From Myxococcales bacterium (GTDB lineage Bacteria; Myxococcota_A; Polyangia; Polyangiales; Houyiibacteriaceae), in the NCBI GenBank assembly GCA_013002645.1, contig JABDJF010000733.1, positions 1-12,644 of the forward strand: a stretch of 12,644 nt of DNA, read 5' to 3'. This document shows, in pieces, positions 1 through 7,129 of this stretch. How positions within the stretch are numbered: position 1 is the first letter of the stretch; every line of letters starts with the position of its first letter. The notes beneath the pieces were generated by a model. It saw only the letters and a list, made by a program, of their open reading frames with translations, made no database searches and was not told where the DNA came from. The translations under genes and the position numbers were made by a program.

Positions 1-3
1 ATC

Positions 4-1335
4 ATGCGCGGTTGCTCGAAGTTAGGGCTTGCTCTCGCTTTGGCAGCCGTCGTGGGCACGGCGTCGGTGAGCGCGACGGCCGGCGCGCAGGTCTTTGATC
101 CAGACCGCGCAGCGCGGGAAGGCCCGGGGTTCAAGGCAGGGCGGCTCGTCCTGCATCCCGGTCTTGCGATCGGAGGCGGCTACGACTCGAACGTGTTCCT
201 TCAAAGCTCCGACGAGCTGTCATCGTTCATCTTACTCGTCCAGGGCTATCTCGACATTGCCACCGAAGGCAGCATCCGCCAGAGCGAAGGCGATGCCGGC
301 GCTCCCGAGCGCCAGAAAATCCAGTTTCGGGGGGGAATTGGGGCGGATTTCTTGCACTACTTCACCGACCGCGTCGGCGATGCCGTCGGCGCAGACGCGC
401 ACATCGACTTCGCGTACAACCCTTCCGAGGTCTTCAGCCTGCTCATCAACAACGTGTTTCTGCGCACGGTGAGGCCGTTCTCGGACCCCAATACGCCGCA
501 AGGACCCACGATCAGCTACGGCCGGAACCTCAACAGGGCTTCGCTCGACCTGGTTGGCCGCAGCAAGAGCCAAGTGCTCGAGGGCACGCTCGGCTACACC
601 AATTCGCTCGAGTTCTTCGACGCCAACATCTACTCGTACGGCAACAACATCACCCATCGAGTACCCGCGAGCTTCAGCTGGCTGTTCTTTCCGAGCTCCG
701 CTCTGGTCTACACCATTGAATACGCGAACCAACAATTCGCAAACCCCGCGCAGATTGCAACCTCGCCTACCTTGCTGTCGAGGAATAACCGCGTCTCGAA
801 CATGATCGGATACAATGGCGCGATCACCGAACGGTTTTCGCTCACCGCGATGATTGGGTACGCCGCAGGCTTCTACAAGATCGGACAGGACTTCGACGAC
901 GTCATCGCCCGCGTCGAGCTGCGCTGGCAGGCTCGACCCACGATCGGTCTTTCCCTCAGTTACGATCGCGACGTTCGTCCGTCTTTCATCGGCAACTTCG
1001 TATTGATCAACAGGCTCCATGCAAGCACGACGTTCACGCTGATGGGCGCGCTTCAACTCGGGGTGAAAGCCTGGGTTTCGTTCGACGATACGGGGCTAGC
1101 GCTGAGCCCGGATGGAACTTTGCTCGGTAGCGAACCGACCCGAGACAGCACGCGCGTCTACGTCGGAATCTTTGGCGAGTATCGATTCAAGCCCTGGCTT
1201 GCGCTGTTTGCAGACCTGGGATACCTGGCCGACTTCACGGACTTCGCATACGTCGGGGTCGACCCCTCCTTGCTCGATCCGGTCGCGAACTATCAGAGGT
1301 TTGAAGCATGGCTTGGTCTTCGCGTCTTCTACTGA
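4..1335 (+). CDS. Outer-membrane beta-barrel protein, probable polysaccharide export porin
   Basis: A 443-residue secreted protein. Residues 1-28 look like a Sec signal peptide: charged start (R2, K6), hydrophobic stretch 7-22 and an A-G-A cleavage site before Q29. The mature part is rich in alternating polar/hydrophobic strands, with the GGGYDSNVF element (residues 57-65) common near the start of barrels in exopolysaccharide loci. It ends in an aromatic residue (LGLRVFY), as outer-membrane barrels usually do. No enzyme motif is visible. Its last 28 bases overlap the OPX gene, so the two are probably co-translated. By analogy with the barrel/OPX pairs of Myxococcus xanthus, it may form the outer-membrane pore for a polymer handed over by the short OPX protein; this role is inferred from context. 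The ATG at position 4 is supported by the signal peptide; its ribosome site lies outside the window. Confidence 0.8.
   Translation: MRGCSKLGLALALAAVVGTASVSATAGAQVFDPDRAAREGPGFKAGRLVLHPGLAIGGGYDSNVFLQSSDELSSFILLVQGYLDIATEGSIRQSEGDAGAPERQKIQFRGGIGADFLHYFTDRVGDAVGADAHIDFAYNPSEVFSLLINNVFLRTVRPFSDPNTPQGPTISYGRNLNRASLDLVGRSKSQVLEGTLGYTNSLEFFDANIYSYGNNITHRVPASFSWLFFPSSALVYTIEYANQQFANPAQIATSPTLLSRNNRVSNMIGYNGAITERFSLTAMIGYAAGFYKIGQDFDDVIARVELRWQARPTIGLSLSYDRDVRPSFIGNFVLINRLHASTTFTLMGALQLGVKAWVSFDDTGLALSPDGTLLGSEPTRDSTRVYVGIFGEYRFKPWLALFADLGYLADFTDFAYVGVDPSLLDPVANYQRFEAWLGLRVFY
1295..1299 (+). promoter_or_regulatory. Ribosome binding site of the OPX gene
   Basis: AGAGG lies 8 bases before the ATG at 1308 and inside the end of the barrel gene. 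It supports this start and the 28-base overlap. Confidence 0.6.
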
Positions 1336-1916
1336 TCGGCGCAGTGGTCTTTGTGGCGTTTGGTTCCTCCGCGTGCAGCAAGCGTGGAGTCCAGGTGACC
1401 GAAGTGCCGCCGCCTGCGACCGACGACACGACATTGGGTCCCGGGGACGTCTTCTCGGTTCGCGTCTACGGAGAGGACGCGATGACCGGCAGCCACCAAA
1501 TCGCGCCCGATGGCACCATCAACTTCCCGCTTCTCGGTGCGATTCAGGTCAGCGGGCTCGAGCCAAGCGCAGTCGCGCAGAAAATCCAGTCCGCGCTCGT
1601 CGAGCGAGACCTGCTCCGCGCTCCCCATGTCTCCGTTTACGTCGAGGAGTACGCCTCCAAGCGCATCAGCGTAGTGGGCGCCGTGGCGAATCCAGGCACG
1701 TTCGCGCTCGCACCCGGCATGACGGTGGTGCAGGCGATCAGCATGGCCGGTGGGTTCTCCTCGCTCGCCGACCGCGATGCAACGGTCGTCACACGGCGGG
1801 TGAATGAAGAGATCATTCGCTATCGTGTTCCCGTGGACCGCGTGACCAAGGGCCAGGCGGCAGACGTCGAAGTAGCGGCCGGGGACATCATCTTCGTCCC
1901 CGAGCGCATGTTTTAG
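1308..1916 (+). CDS. Short polysaccharide export (OPX/Wza-family) lipoprotein
   Basis: A 202-residue protein of the polysaccharide export family. Residues 1-22 are a hydrophobic signal ending SSA before Cys23. This is a plausible lipobox, although Ser at -3 is atypical. A Poly_export (PES) domain starts at LGPGDVFSVRVYG (about 43-112, with the APDGTINFPLLG signature at 66-77). One SLBB-type domain follows (about 119-165: VVGAVANPGTF, then AISMAGGF). The protein stops at AGDIIFVPERMF. It therefore lacks the extra SLBB repeats and the C-terminal membrane helix of full-length Wza (about 380 residues) and cannot form a Wza-like outer-membrane channel alone. It overlaps the barrel gene upstream by 28 bases and has a Shine-Dalgarno AGAGG 8 bases before its ATG. 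The likely role is the periplasmic/outer-membrane-anchored half of a capsule or exopolysaccharide exporter. The family call is firm; the polymer is unknown. Confidence 0.92.
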   Translation: MAWSSRLLLIGAVVFVAFGSSACSKRGVQVTEVPPPATDDTTLGPGDVFSVRVYGEDAMTGSHQIAPDGTINFPLLGAIQVSGLEPSAVAQKIQSALVERDLLRAPHVSVYVEEYASKRISVVGAVANPGTFALAPGMTVVQAISMAGGFSSLADRDATVVTRRVNEEIIRYRVPVDRVTKGQAADVEVAAGDIIFVPERMF

Positions 1917-1920
1917 CCGC

Positions 1921-3198
1921 TCAGAGGCCCCAGTAGACCAGGTCGCTTCGGGGCTCGTCGGCGCTCAGCACCGACTTCACGTCGACGATGAGACCGCCCT
2001 GGCGAACGCTCGCAACGACTCGGTCGAGCTGATCCAGGTACTGCCGATGAGGGACGGCGAGAATCAGGCCATCGAGGTCGGCGATCGCGTCAAATGGCCG
2101 GAGCTCGATACCATACTCGCGAACCGCTTCTTCCGCCGATGCCATCGGGTCGTGAACGACCGGTTCGATGCCATACTCGCGAAGCTCCGCGATGATGTCT
2201 GGCACCCGGCTGTTCCTCAAATCGGGCACGTTTTCCTTGAAGGTCAGCCCGAGCACGCCGATGCGCGCCCCCTTGATCGCGCGGTCTCGCTTGCGAAGCA
2301 GCTTCACCGTTCGCTGCGCCACGAACTTGCCCATGTCGTCGTTGATGCGACGTCCCGCGAGAATGACCTCGGGGTGGTAGCCAGCCGCTTCGGCTTTCGC
2401 GGTCAGATAGTAAGGGTCGACTCCGATGCAATGCCCGCCGACGAGGCCCGGTCTGAAGGGCAAGAAGTTCCACTTGGTTCCCGCCGCCTCGAGCACGTCC
2501 CGCGTCGAAATGTCGAGGCGGTCGAAGATGAGCGCCAGCTCGTTCATCAGTGCGATGTTGACGTCTCGCTGGGTGTTCTCGATGACCTTTGCCGCCTCGG
2601 CGACTTTGATCGAAGAAGCGCGATGGACGCCGGCGTCGACGACGGCTTCATAGGCACGCGCTACGCGCTCCAGGCTCTCCGGGTCTTCGCCCGAAACGAC
2701 TTTGATGATCTTCTCGAACGTGTGGAGCTTGTCGCCGGGGTTGATTCGCTCCGGGGAGTAACCGAGCTTGAAATCTCGAGATTGCCGCAGGCCTGAAGTT
2801 TCGGCCAGGAGCGGCCCGCATTGTTCTTCCGTCACGCCGGGGTAGACGGTGGATTCGTAGACCACGACCGCCCCTGGTGTGAGGGCGCTGCCTACGATTC
2901 GAGTCGCGGAATGGAGCGGGCCGAGATCGGGACGCCGGTCCGAGTCGATGGGTGTGGGCACCGCAACGACGAAAAACGTGCACCCGCGAAGGTCCGCCGG
3001 ATCGCTCGTCAACCGCAGGCTGGTTTCTTCGAGCTCCGACGGCGTCACCTCGCCTGTCCAGTCGTGATGACCGGCAAGCGCGTTCACTCGGGCTTCCGAC
3101 ACGTCGAACCCGACCGTGTCCGCAAACTTCCGCGCGAACGCCAGGGCGACCGGAAGACCCACGTACCCGAGCCCAACGACAGCGATCCGCTCACTCAT
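1921..3198 (-). CDS. UDP-N-acetylhexosamine 6-dehydrogenase (TviB/WbpO-like)
   Basis: A 425-residue UDP-glucose/GDP-mannose dehydrogenase family enzyme. These enzymes oxidise C6 of a UDP-sugar twice with NAD+ to give a uronic acid, in the cytoplasm. It starts with the Rossmann motif VGLGYVGLPVA (8-18). The middle holds YESTVYPGVTEEQCGP (114-129) and the GYSPERINPGDK loop (146-157). AEAAKVIENTQRD (200-212) carries the conserved Lys204 and Asn208, and GLVGGHCIGVDPYY (251-264) carries catalytic Cys257. The wording of these motifs is closest to TviB/WbpO (UDP-GlcNAc or UDP-GalNAc dehydrogenases) rather than Ugd. UDP-HexNAc as substrate is inferred. The ATG at 3198 overlaps the previous gene's TGA (ATGA) and has AGGAGG 10 bases upstream. 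An in-frame ATG at 3225 is less likely, because the Rossmann fold would then start late. It is last in its operon, and its stop is 4 bases from that of the convergent OPX gene. Confidence 0.93.
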   Translation of the reverse strand: MSERIAVVGLGYVGLPVALAFARKFADTVGFDVSEARVNALAGHHDWTGEVTPSELEETSLRLTSDPADLRGCTFFVVAVPTPIDSDRRPDLGPLHSATRIVGSALTPGAVVVYESTVYPGVTEEQCGPLLAETSGLRQSRDFKLGYSPERINPGDKLHTFEKIIKVVSGEDPESLERVARAYEAVVDAGVHRASSIKVAEAAKVIENTQRDVNIALMNELALIFDRLDISTRDVLEAAGTKWNFLPFRPGLVGGHCIGVDPYYLTAKAEAAGYHPEVILAGRRINDDMGKFVAQRTVKLLRKRDRAIKGARIGVLGLTFKENVPDLRNSRVPDIIAELREYGIEPVVHDPMASAEEAVREYGIELRPFDAIADLDGLILAVPHRQYLDQLDRVVASVRQGGLIVDVKSVLSADEPRSDLVYWGL

Positions 3199-4139
3199 GA
3201 CAACTGCACCTCCTCGCGGAACCACTCGGTCGTGTCCGACAGGCCCCGTTCCAGCGGAGTTGGCTCGCCGAGCGCGGAGATCATGACGGAAGGATCGAGA
3301 ACCGAACGCTCCAAGTCACCGGCACGGAAGGGGCCGGCGTTGACGACCACCGGCCGATCGACGAGCTGCAGGAGCCGCTCGGCAAGCGTCCGCGTCGAAG
3401 TCCCAATGCCGGTGGCGATGTTGATCGTGCGGCCGTCCAGCGCCCCCTCGAATGCCGCCAGGTTTGCCCGAACCGCATCTCGCACGTAGACGTAATCGCG
3501 AACGCAGCCGTCGTCTCCCTCGGCGGCGCGCGCATTGACTTGAATCGGTTCTCCGCGAAGCAGCCGCCTAAGGAAGATCGCAACCACGCCCGCCTCTCCG
3601 TGGGGGTCCTGCCGCGGCCCGTACACGTTCCCGTACCGCAGAATCGTGTAGCGCAAATCCGAGGCCTGCCCGTAGGCGCGCAGGTAGAGCTCGAAGCTCG
3701 CCTTGCTGCAGGCGTAGGGGCTCGCGGGCAGCGCTGGCCAGCCTTCTCCGGCAACTTGGCCCTCTGGAACCTCACCATAGAGCGCTCCGCCCGTGCTCGA
3801 AAAGACGAACCGGCTCTGGCAGGCGACGGCGACCTCGGCCACGTGGAGCGACCCCAAGACGTTGATTTCGGCATCGAGGACGGGCTCGCGCACGCTGACC
3901 GCGACGCTCGCCTGTGCGGCGTGGTGGCTGATCGCGTCCGGTGCAAAGCGGAGCGCGGTCTCGCGCAACGCGTCGCGATTTCGAATGTCGATCGGATGAA
4001 ACTCCACGCTCGGAGGGAGATTCTCCATCCGGCCGGTGCTCAGGTCATCGACGACGAGCACTTCATGGCCCCCTTCGACGGCGGCCTCGACGACGTGGCT
4101 GCCAATGAAGCCCGCGCCTCCCGTGACTAGAACCTTCAA
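3195..4139 (-). CDS. NAD-dependent sugar-nucleotide epimerase (GalE-like SDR)
   Basis: A 314-residue extended short-chain dehydrogenase. It has the NAD-binding VTGGAGFIGSH (5-15), DDLSTGRMENLP (31-42), the Ser/Thr at FSSTGGALYGE (113-123) and the catalytic pair Tyr142/Lys146 in SPYACSKASFE. The motif RYGNVYGPRQDPHGEAGVV follows. Such enzymes invert C4 of UDP-glucose or UDP-GlcNAc-type sugars. Its coupling to a TviB/WbpO-like dehydrogenase resembles the TviB-TviC and WbpO-WbpP pairs, suggesting UDP-HexNAc or UDP-HexNAcA as substrate; this is an inference. The start is TTG at 4139, overlapping the upstream gene's TGA by 4 bases (TTGA), with GGAG 5 bases before it. Starting here places the Rossmann motif at residue 5, as is usual. 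A dTDP/UDP-sugar epimerase of other specificity cannot be excluded. Confidence 0.9.
   Translation of the reverse strand: MKVLVTGGAGFIGSHVVEAAVEGGHEVLVVDDLSTGRMENLPPSVEFHPIDIRNRDALRETALRFAPDAISHHAAQASVAVSVREPVLDAEINVLGSLHVAEVAVACQSRFVFSSTGGALYGEVPEGQVAGEGWPALPASPYACSKASFELYLRAYGQASDLRYTILRYGNVYGPRQDPHGEAGVVAIFLRRLLRGEPIQVNARAAEGDDGCVRDYVYVRDAVRANLAAFEGALDGRTINIATGIGTSTRTLAERLLQLVDRPVVVNAGPFRAGDLERSVLDPSVMISALGEPTPLERGLSDTTEWFREEVQLS
3209..3214 (-). promoter_or_regulatory. Ribosome binding site that fixes the dehydrogenase start
   Basis: AGGAGG on the minus strand lies 10 bases before the ATG at 3198, inside the end of the upstream epimerase gene. It favours 3198 over the in-frame ATG at 3225. 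Confidence 0.65.
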
Positions 4140-6073
4140 GCCCTCTCCGCGGGTTTGGAGTCTCGAAACGCTTGGCCCGTTCGCGCGGGAGGCTCGCTGT
4201 CGACGCTATCGTCCTCGTACTCCGGCACGAGCTGAGCGAGCGCCTGCCGTATCGCGCTTGGATTCGCGGTCGTACAAAGCCCGCCGAGCGTTTCGAATTG
4301 CGCGCGGAGCGCCGGCAGGTGCGGTGAGTCGTAGGTCCCGGTGAAGATCTTCGGGTGCGTCGTTCGCTCGATGCCTTCGCTGCGATGTGAGAGCTCCTCG
4401 AACAGTTTCTCACCCGGACGGACGCCGGTGAATCGGACCTCGATGTCCTTTTCGGGTTCGAGACCGCTCAGCCTTATCAGGTCGTGAGCGAGATCGACGA
4501 TTCGAACCGGTTGCCCCATGTCCAAGATGAATGTCTCGCCTCCCTGACTGAGCGCCGCCGCCTGCATGACGAGCTGAACAGCCTCTGGGATGGTCATGAA
4601 GTACCGGGTCATCTCGGGGTGCGTCACCGTGACCGGACCGCCATCCTGAATCTGCCGCCGGAAGATCGGAATCACGCTTCCCGCCGAGCCGAGCACGTTG
4701 CCGAAGCGCACGGTCGCAAAATGGGTGGCGCTTTGGATCGAGAGCGCCTGCACGTAGAGCTCGGCGGCTCGCTTGGTGGCGCCCATGATCGATGTCGGGT
4801 TCACCGCCTTGTCGGTGGAAACCATCACGAAGTGCTCCACCGCGAGTCGGTCGGCCAAGTCGGCGATGATCTGGGTGCCGAGGACGTTGTTCTTCACAGC
4901 TTCGGCCGGATTCCACTCCATCATGGGGACGTGCTTGTGGGCGGCTGCGTGGAACACGATCATCGGCCGGTAATCGCGGAAGACCTGTGTGACCCGTGGC
5001 ACGTCGGTGATGTCGGCAACGCAAGGAACGACATCGAGCTCGGAGAAGCGCCTACAGAGCTCGGCATGAATTTCGAACAGGGCATTCTCGGAGCGCTCGA
5101 CGAGCACGAGGCGGGAAGGGCGGTACGCGGCGACCTGACGACAGAGCTCGGAACCAATGCTGCCTCCGGCCCCGGTGACCACGACTGGCTGCCCGCGAAC
5201 CAGCTCGCTCACCACCTCGGTTTGAAGCTTCACTTGCTCTCGGCGCAGCAGGTCCTCGATCGCCACTTCACGAATGCGGGAGAGGTTCACCCGCCCCCCC
5301 ACGATTTCGTAGGCGCCCGGCACGATCTTCACGTTGAGCCCGGCCTCTTTGCAGCCTTCGGTGATGCGGCGAATCGCAGACCCCGGTGCGTTGGAAATCG
5401 TGATCAGGGCTTGGGTCGCGCCGTACCGCTCGGCGATTCGCACGAGCTCCTTGCTCGTCCCTTGAACCTTGATTCCGTGAATCACCGCGCCTTGCTTTAC
5501 GGGGTCGTCGTCGACGAACGCGACCGGACGGATACCGAGGTCGGGGCGGCGAGAGATCTCCTGTGCGATCAGGACCCCGCCCTGACCGGCGCCTACCAAC
5601 AGCGTCGGCACCCGGGGCTTCTCCTCGCGCCGGTGCTGCGCGGTCGCCAAGCGCTCCGCCAGCATTCGCCGGAGCGCTCGCACGCCCGAGAGCCCGATGA
5701 ACGCCAGCACGAAGTCGCCCAGCAAGACACCGAGCGGAACGATGCCATAACGCGCAATCGCAAAGCGGTCGACCAGCATTGGGCTTGCGAGGCGAAGCGC
5801 GACCAGCACGGCCGACGCGGAGCAGATCGCAGCGAAAATCCGTACCGCGTCGCGAAGACTGATGTATCGCCAAGAAAAGCGCGTGATTCCGAAAGCGGAA
5901 AGGAATGCGTACTGTAGCAGCACCACGTAGGGCAGTACGATCACCAGCTGCCTGAACATCGGGCCAGGCACATCCCAGTCGAAACGGACGAGCATCGCGA
6001 GAAAGAAAGCGAGCATCAGCACGCTGATGTCGATCAAGAACTGCGACGTCCGCGTCCGAAGTCGGCTCAGCAC
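4136..6073 (-). CDS. Membrane nucleotide-sugar 4,6-dehydratase (CapD/WbpM/PglF-like)
   Basis: A 645-residue inner-membrane protein. Four hydrophobic segments (about 10-29, 43-62, 77-95, 110-130) precede a first Rossmann-like domain (VGAGQGG, about 160-166) and a second, catalytic SDR domain with TGAGGSIGSEL (300-310). The catalytic residues read S419...M430-x3-K434 (VSTDKAVNP, then IMGATK), the Ser-Met-Lys variant of WbpM/PglF enzymes. HAAAHKHVPMME (375-386) is also typical. These enzymes make UDP-4-keto-6-deoxy-GlcNAc, the precursor of QuiNAc, FucNAc and diamino sugars. I chose GTG 6073: it overlaps the previous gene's stop by 7 bases and has GGAG 8 bases upstream. It also gives the usual short basic N-terminus. 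A TTG at 6106 would add 11 residues and a 40-base overlap. The C-terminal tail after about residue 590 is poorly conserved and charged. Confidence 0.93.
   Translation of the reverse strand: MLSRLRTRTSQFLIDISVLMLAFFLAMLVRFDWDVPGPMFRQLVIVLPYVVLLQYAFLSAFGITRFSWRYISLRDAVRIFAAICSASAVLVALRLASPMLVDRFAIARYGIVPLGVLLGDFVLAFIGLSGVRALRRMLAERLATAQHRREEKPRVPTLLVGAGQGGVLIAQEISRRPDLGIRPVAFVDDDPVKQGAVIHGIKVQGTSKELVRIAERYGATQALITISNAPGSAIRRITEGCKEAGLNVKIVPGAYEIVGGRVNLSRIREVAIEDLLRREQVKLQTEVVSELVRGQPVVVTGAGGSIGSELCRQVAAYRPSRLVLVERSENALFEIHAELCRRFSELDVVPCVADITDVPRVTQVFRDYRPMIVFHAAAHKHVPMMEWNPAEAVKNNVLGTQIIADLADRLAVEHFVMVSTDKAVNPTSIMGATKRAAELYVQALSIQSATHFATVRFGNVLGSAGSVIPIFRRQIQDGGPVTVTHPEMTRYFMTIPEAVQLVMQAAALSQGGETFILDMGQPVRIVDLAHDLIRLSGLEPEKDIEVRFTGVRPGEKLFEELSHRSEGIERTTHPKIFTGTYDSPHLPALRAQFETLGGLCTTANPSAIRQALAQLVPEYEDDSVDSEPPARTGQAFRDSKPAERA
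4145..4148 (-). promoter_or_regulatory. Ribosome binding site for a TTG start
   Basis: GGAG on the minus strand (followed by AGGGC) sits 5 bases before the TTG at 4139. It supports initiation at this rare codon. Confidence 0.5.
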
Positions 6074-7047
6074 GGGCGCGACTCCAAGACGGCACCCCGG
6101 TACCAATGCCAGAACTCTTTGACCCCCTGTTCAACGGTCACCGCAGGCTCGTAGCCGAGGAGCTCTTTGGCGCGCTCGATGTTCGCGTAGGTGTACTCCA
6201 TGTCGGCGGCGGGCATCGGCTTGTCGATCAGGTTCGAACGCTTGCCAGCCTGATCTTCGATGAGCCGAACGAAATCCGCGAGGAGCGTTGGTTTCCCTCG
6301 CCCAAGATTGATGACCTCGTACCCAAGCGGTCGGTCCGCGGCGGCGAGGACGCCCTGAACGATGTCGTCGACATACGTCCAATCGCGATGCATCTGGCCG
6401 TTGTTGTAGAGAGGGACCTCCGCGCCTGCGAAGATGTTGTCCAAGACTTTATAGGCCATCATGTCGGGACGGCCGCGCGGCCCGTAGACGGTGAAGAATC
6501 GAAGCGCCGTGAAGTCCTGCCCAAATAGGTGAAAGTATGAGTGTCCGAGGAGCTCGGCGGCTCGCTTGCTCGCCGGGTACGCTGCGAGAGGGCGGTCGGC
6601 TCGGTCGGTTTCGATGAAGGGAATCACCTTCGTCGGGCCGTAGACGGAGGACGTAGACGCGAAAACGAATGGAGGGTGCCCGTGGCGCCGTGCAGCCTCG
6701 AGCAAATTCAGCGTTCCGACCAGGTTCACGTCGAGGTAGAGTTTCGGGTCGTCGATGGACGCCCGAACGCCTGCCATTGCGGCGAGGTGGACCATGACGT
6801 CGAAGCGATGCTTGGCGCAGAGCTCGTTGATCCCCGCCTCGTCGCGGATGTCCATTCGGTGAAAAACGAACCTCTCCGGCTCGGGCGCCGTGCGGCGAAC
6901 CTCCTCTAAGTTCGCGAGCTTACGGGCCGGGTCGTAGTAGTCGTTGAGGTTGTCGACCCCAACGACCAAATCCCCACGGAGAAGCAGCGCCGTTGCGGCG
7001 TTGCTCCCAATGAACCCAGCGGCCCCCGTCAGCAGGATCTTCTTCAT
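6067..7047 (-). CDS. UDP-glucuronate 4-epimerase-like NAD-dependent epimerase
   Basis: A 326-residue extended SDR enzyme. It has TGAAGFIGSN (7-16) and VDNLNDYYDPARK (31-43), the latter a hallmark of UDP-glucuronate epimerases. VHLAAMAGVRASIDDP (86-101) and STSSVYGPTK (131-140) follow, with the catalytic Tyr157/Lys161 pair in AYPASKRAAE. Next come TVYGPRGRPDM and the HRDWTYVDDIV element. The likely reaction is UDP-glucuronate to UDP-galacturonate in the cytoplasm, feeding the surface polymer; exact substrate is inferred from family motifs. The open frame continues upstream to 7458, but that part lies inside the oppositely oriented nucleotidyltransferase gene and has no Rossmann features. The ATG at 7047, directly after the purine-rich GAGGGGAG, is the start. 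It is the first gene of the four-gene minus-strand operon and the next gene's GTG overlaps its stop. Confidence 0.93.
   Translation of the reverse strand: MKKILLTGAAGFIGSNAATALLLRGDLVVGVDNLNDYYDPARKLANLEEVRRTAPEPERFVFHRMDIRDEAGINELCAKHRFDVMVHLAAMAGVRASIDDPKLYLDVNLVGTLNLLEAARRHGHPPFVFASTSSVYGPTKVIPFIETDRADRPLAAYPASKRAAELLGHSYFHLFGQDFTALRFFTVYGPRGRPDMMAYKVLDNIFAGAEVPLYNNGQMHRDWTYVDDIVQGVLAAADRPLGYEVINLGRGKPTLLADFVRLIEDQAGKRSNLIDKPMPAADMEYTYANIERAKELLGYEPAVTVEQGVKEFWHWYRGAVLESRPC
6082..6085 (-). promoter_or_regulatory. Ribosome binding site for the GTG start of the dehydratase
   Basis: GGAG on the minus strand lies 8 bases before GTG 6073. The alternative TTG at 6106 has only a weaker AGAG upstream. 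Confidence 0.45.
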
Positions 7048-7065
7048 CTCCCCTCGCGCCCGATG

Positions 7066-7071
7066 AGTATA
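7066..7071 (-). promoter_or_regulatory. Candidate -10 box of the sugar-nucleotide operon
   Basis: TATACT on the minus strand matches TATAAT at five of six bases and would start a transcript about 12 bases before ATG 7047. No good -35 hexamer is seen 17 bases upstream; that position is occupied by the inverted repeat at 7080-7102. This suggests a regulated promoter. Confidence 0.4.
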
Positions 7072-7079
7072 CGCCCATG

Positions 7080-7102
7080 TCGACCCAAGTTGCTTGGTTC
7101 GA
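7080..7102. promoter_or_regulatory. 23-base inverted repeat, candidate operator between divergent genes
   Basis: Arms TCGACCCAAG (7080-7089) and CTTGGTTCGA (7093-7102) flank the spacer TTG and pair at 9 of 10 positions. The repeat sits midway in the 82-base region between the minus-strand sugar operon and the plus-strand nucleotidyltransferase. It covers the expected -35 site of the minus promoter (about 7089-7094) and a TTGGTT -35 candidate of the plus promoter (7094-7099). A dimeric regulator bound here could control both transcripts. The repeat is seen directly; the operator role is inferred. Confidence 0.5.
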
Positions 7103-7123
7103 TTGCGCACTGGGGAATACCAT
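7094..7123 (+). promoter_or_regulatory. Weak candidate promoter of the nucleotidyltransferase gene
   Basis: TTGGTT (7094-7099) and TACCAT (7118-7123) are 18 bases apart. The -10 candidate ends only 6 bases before GTG 7130, so the transcript would have almost no leader. The match to consensus is poor (3/6 and 4/6). Confidence 0.25.
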
Positions 7124-7129
7124 ATCCCC

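Noticed and set aside
232..1056. A 274-codon open frame antisense to the barrel gene
   Set aside because: The sense strand has a signal peptide and a barrel pattern. The antisense product is charged, Val/Arg-rich and matches nothing.
2107..2183. Short repeated stretch (CCATACTCGCGAA twice, about 60 bases apart)
   Set aside because: Both copies encode REYGIE inside the C-terminal domain of the dehydrogenase; it looks like a chance similarity within a normal protein, not a mobile or regulatory repeat.
4484..5917. A 477-codon open frame on the + strand opposite the dehydratase gene
   Set aside because: It is antisense to a gene with complete family motifs, has His/Arg/Asp-rich low-complexity composition, no recognisable domain and no ribosome site. 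Such long shadows are normal in GC-rich DNA.
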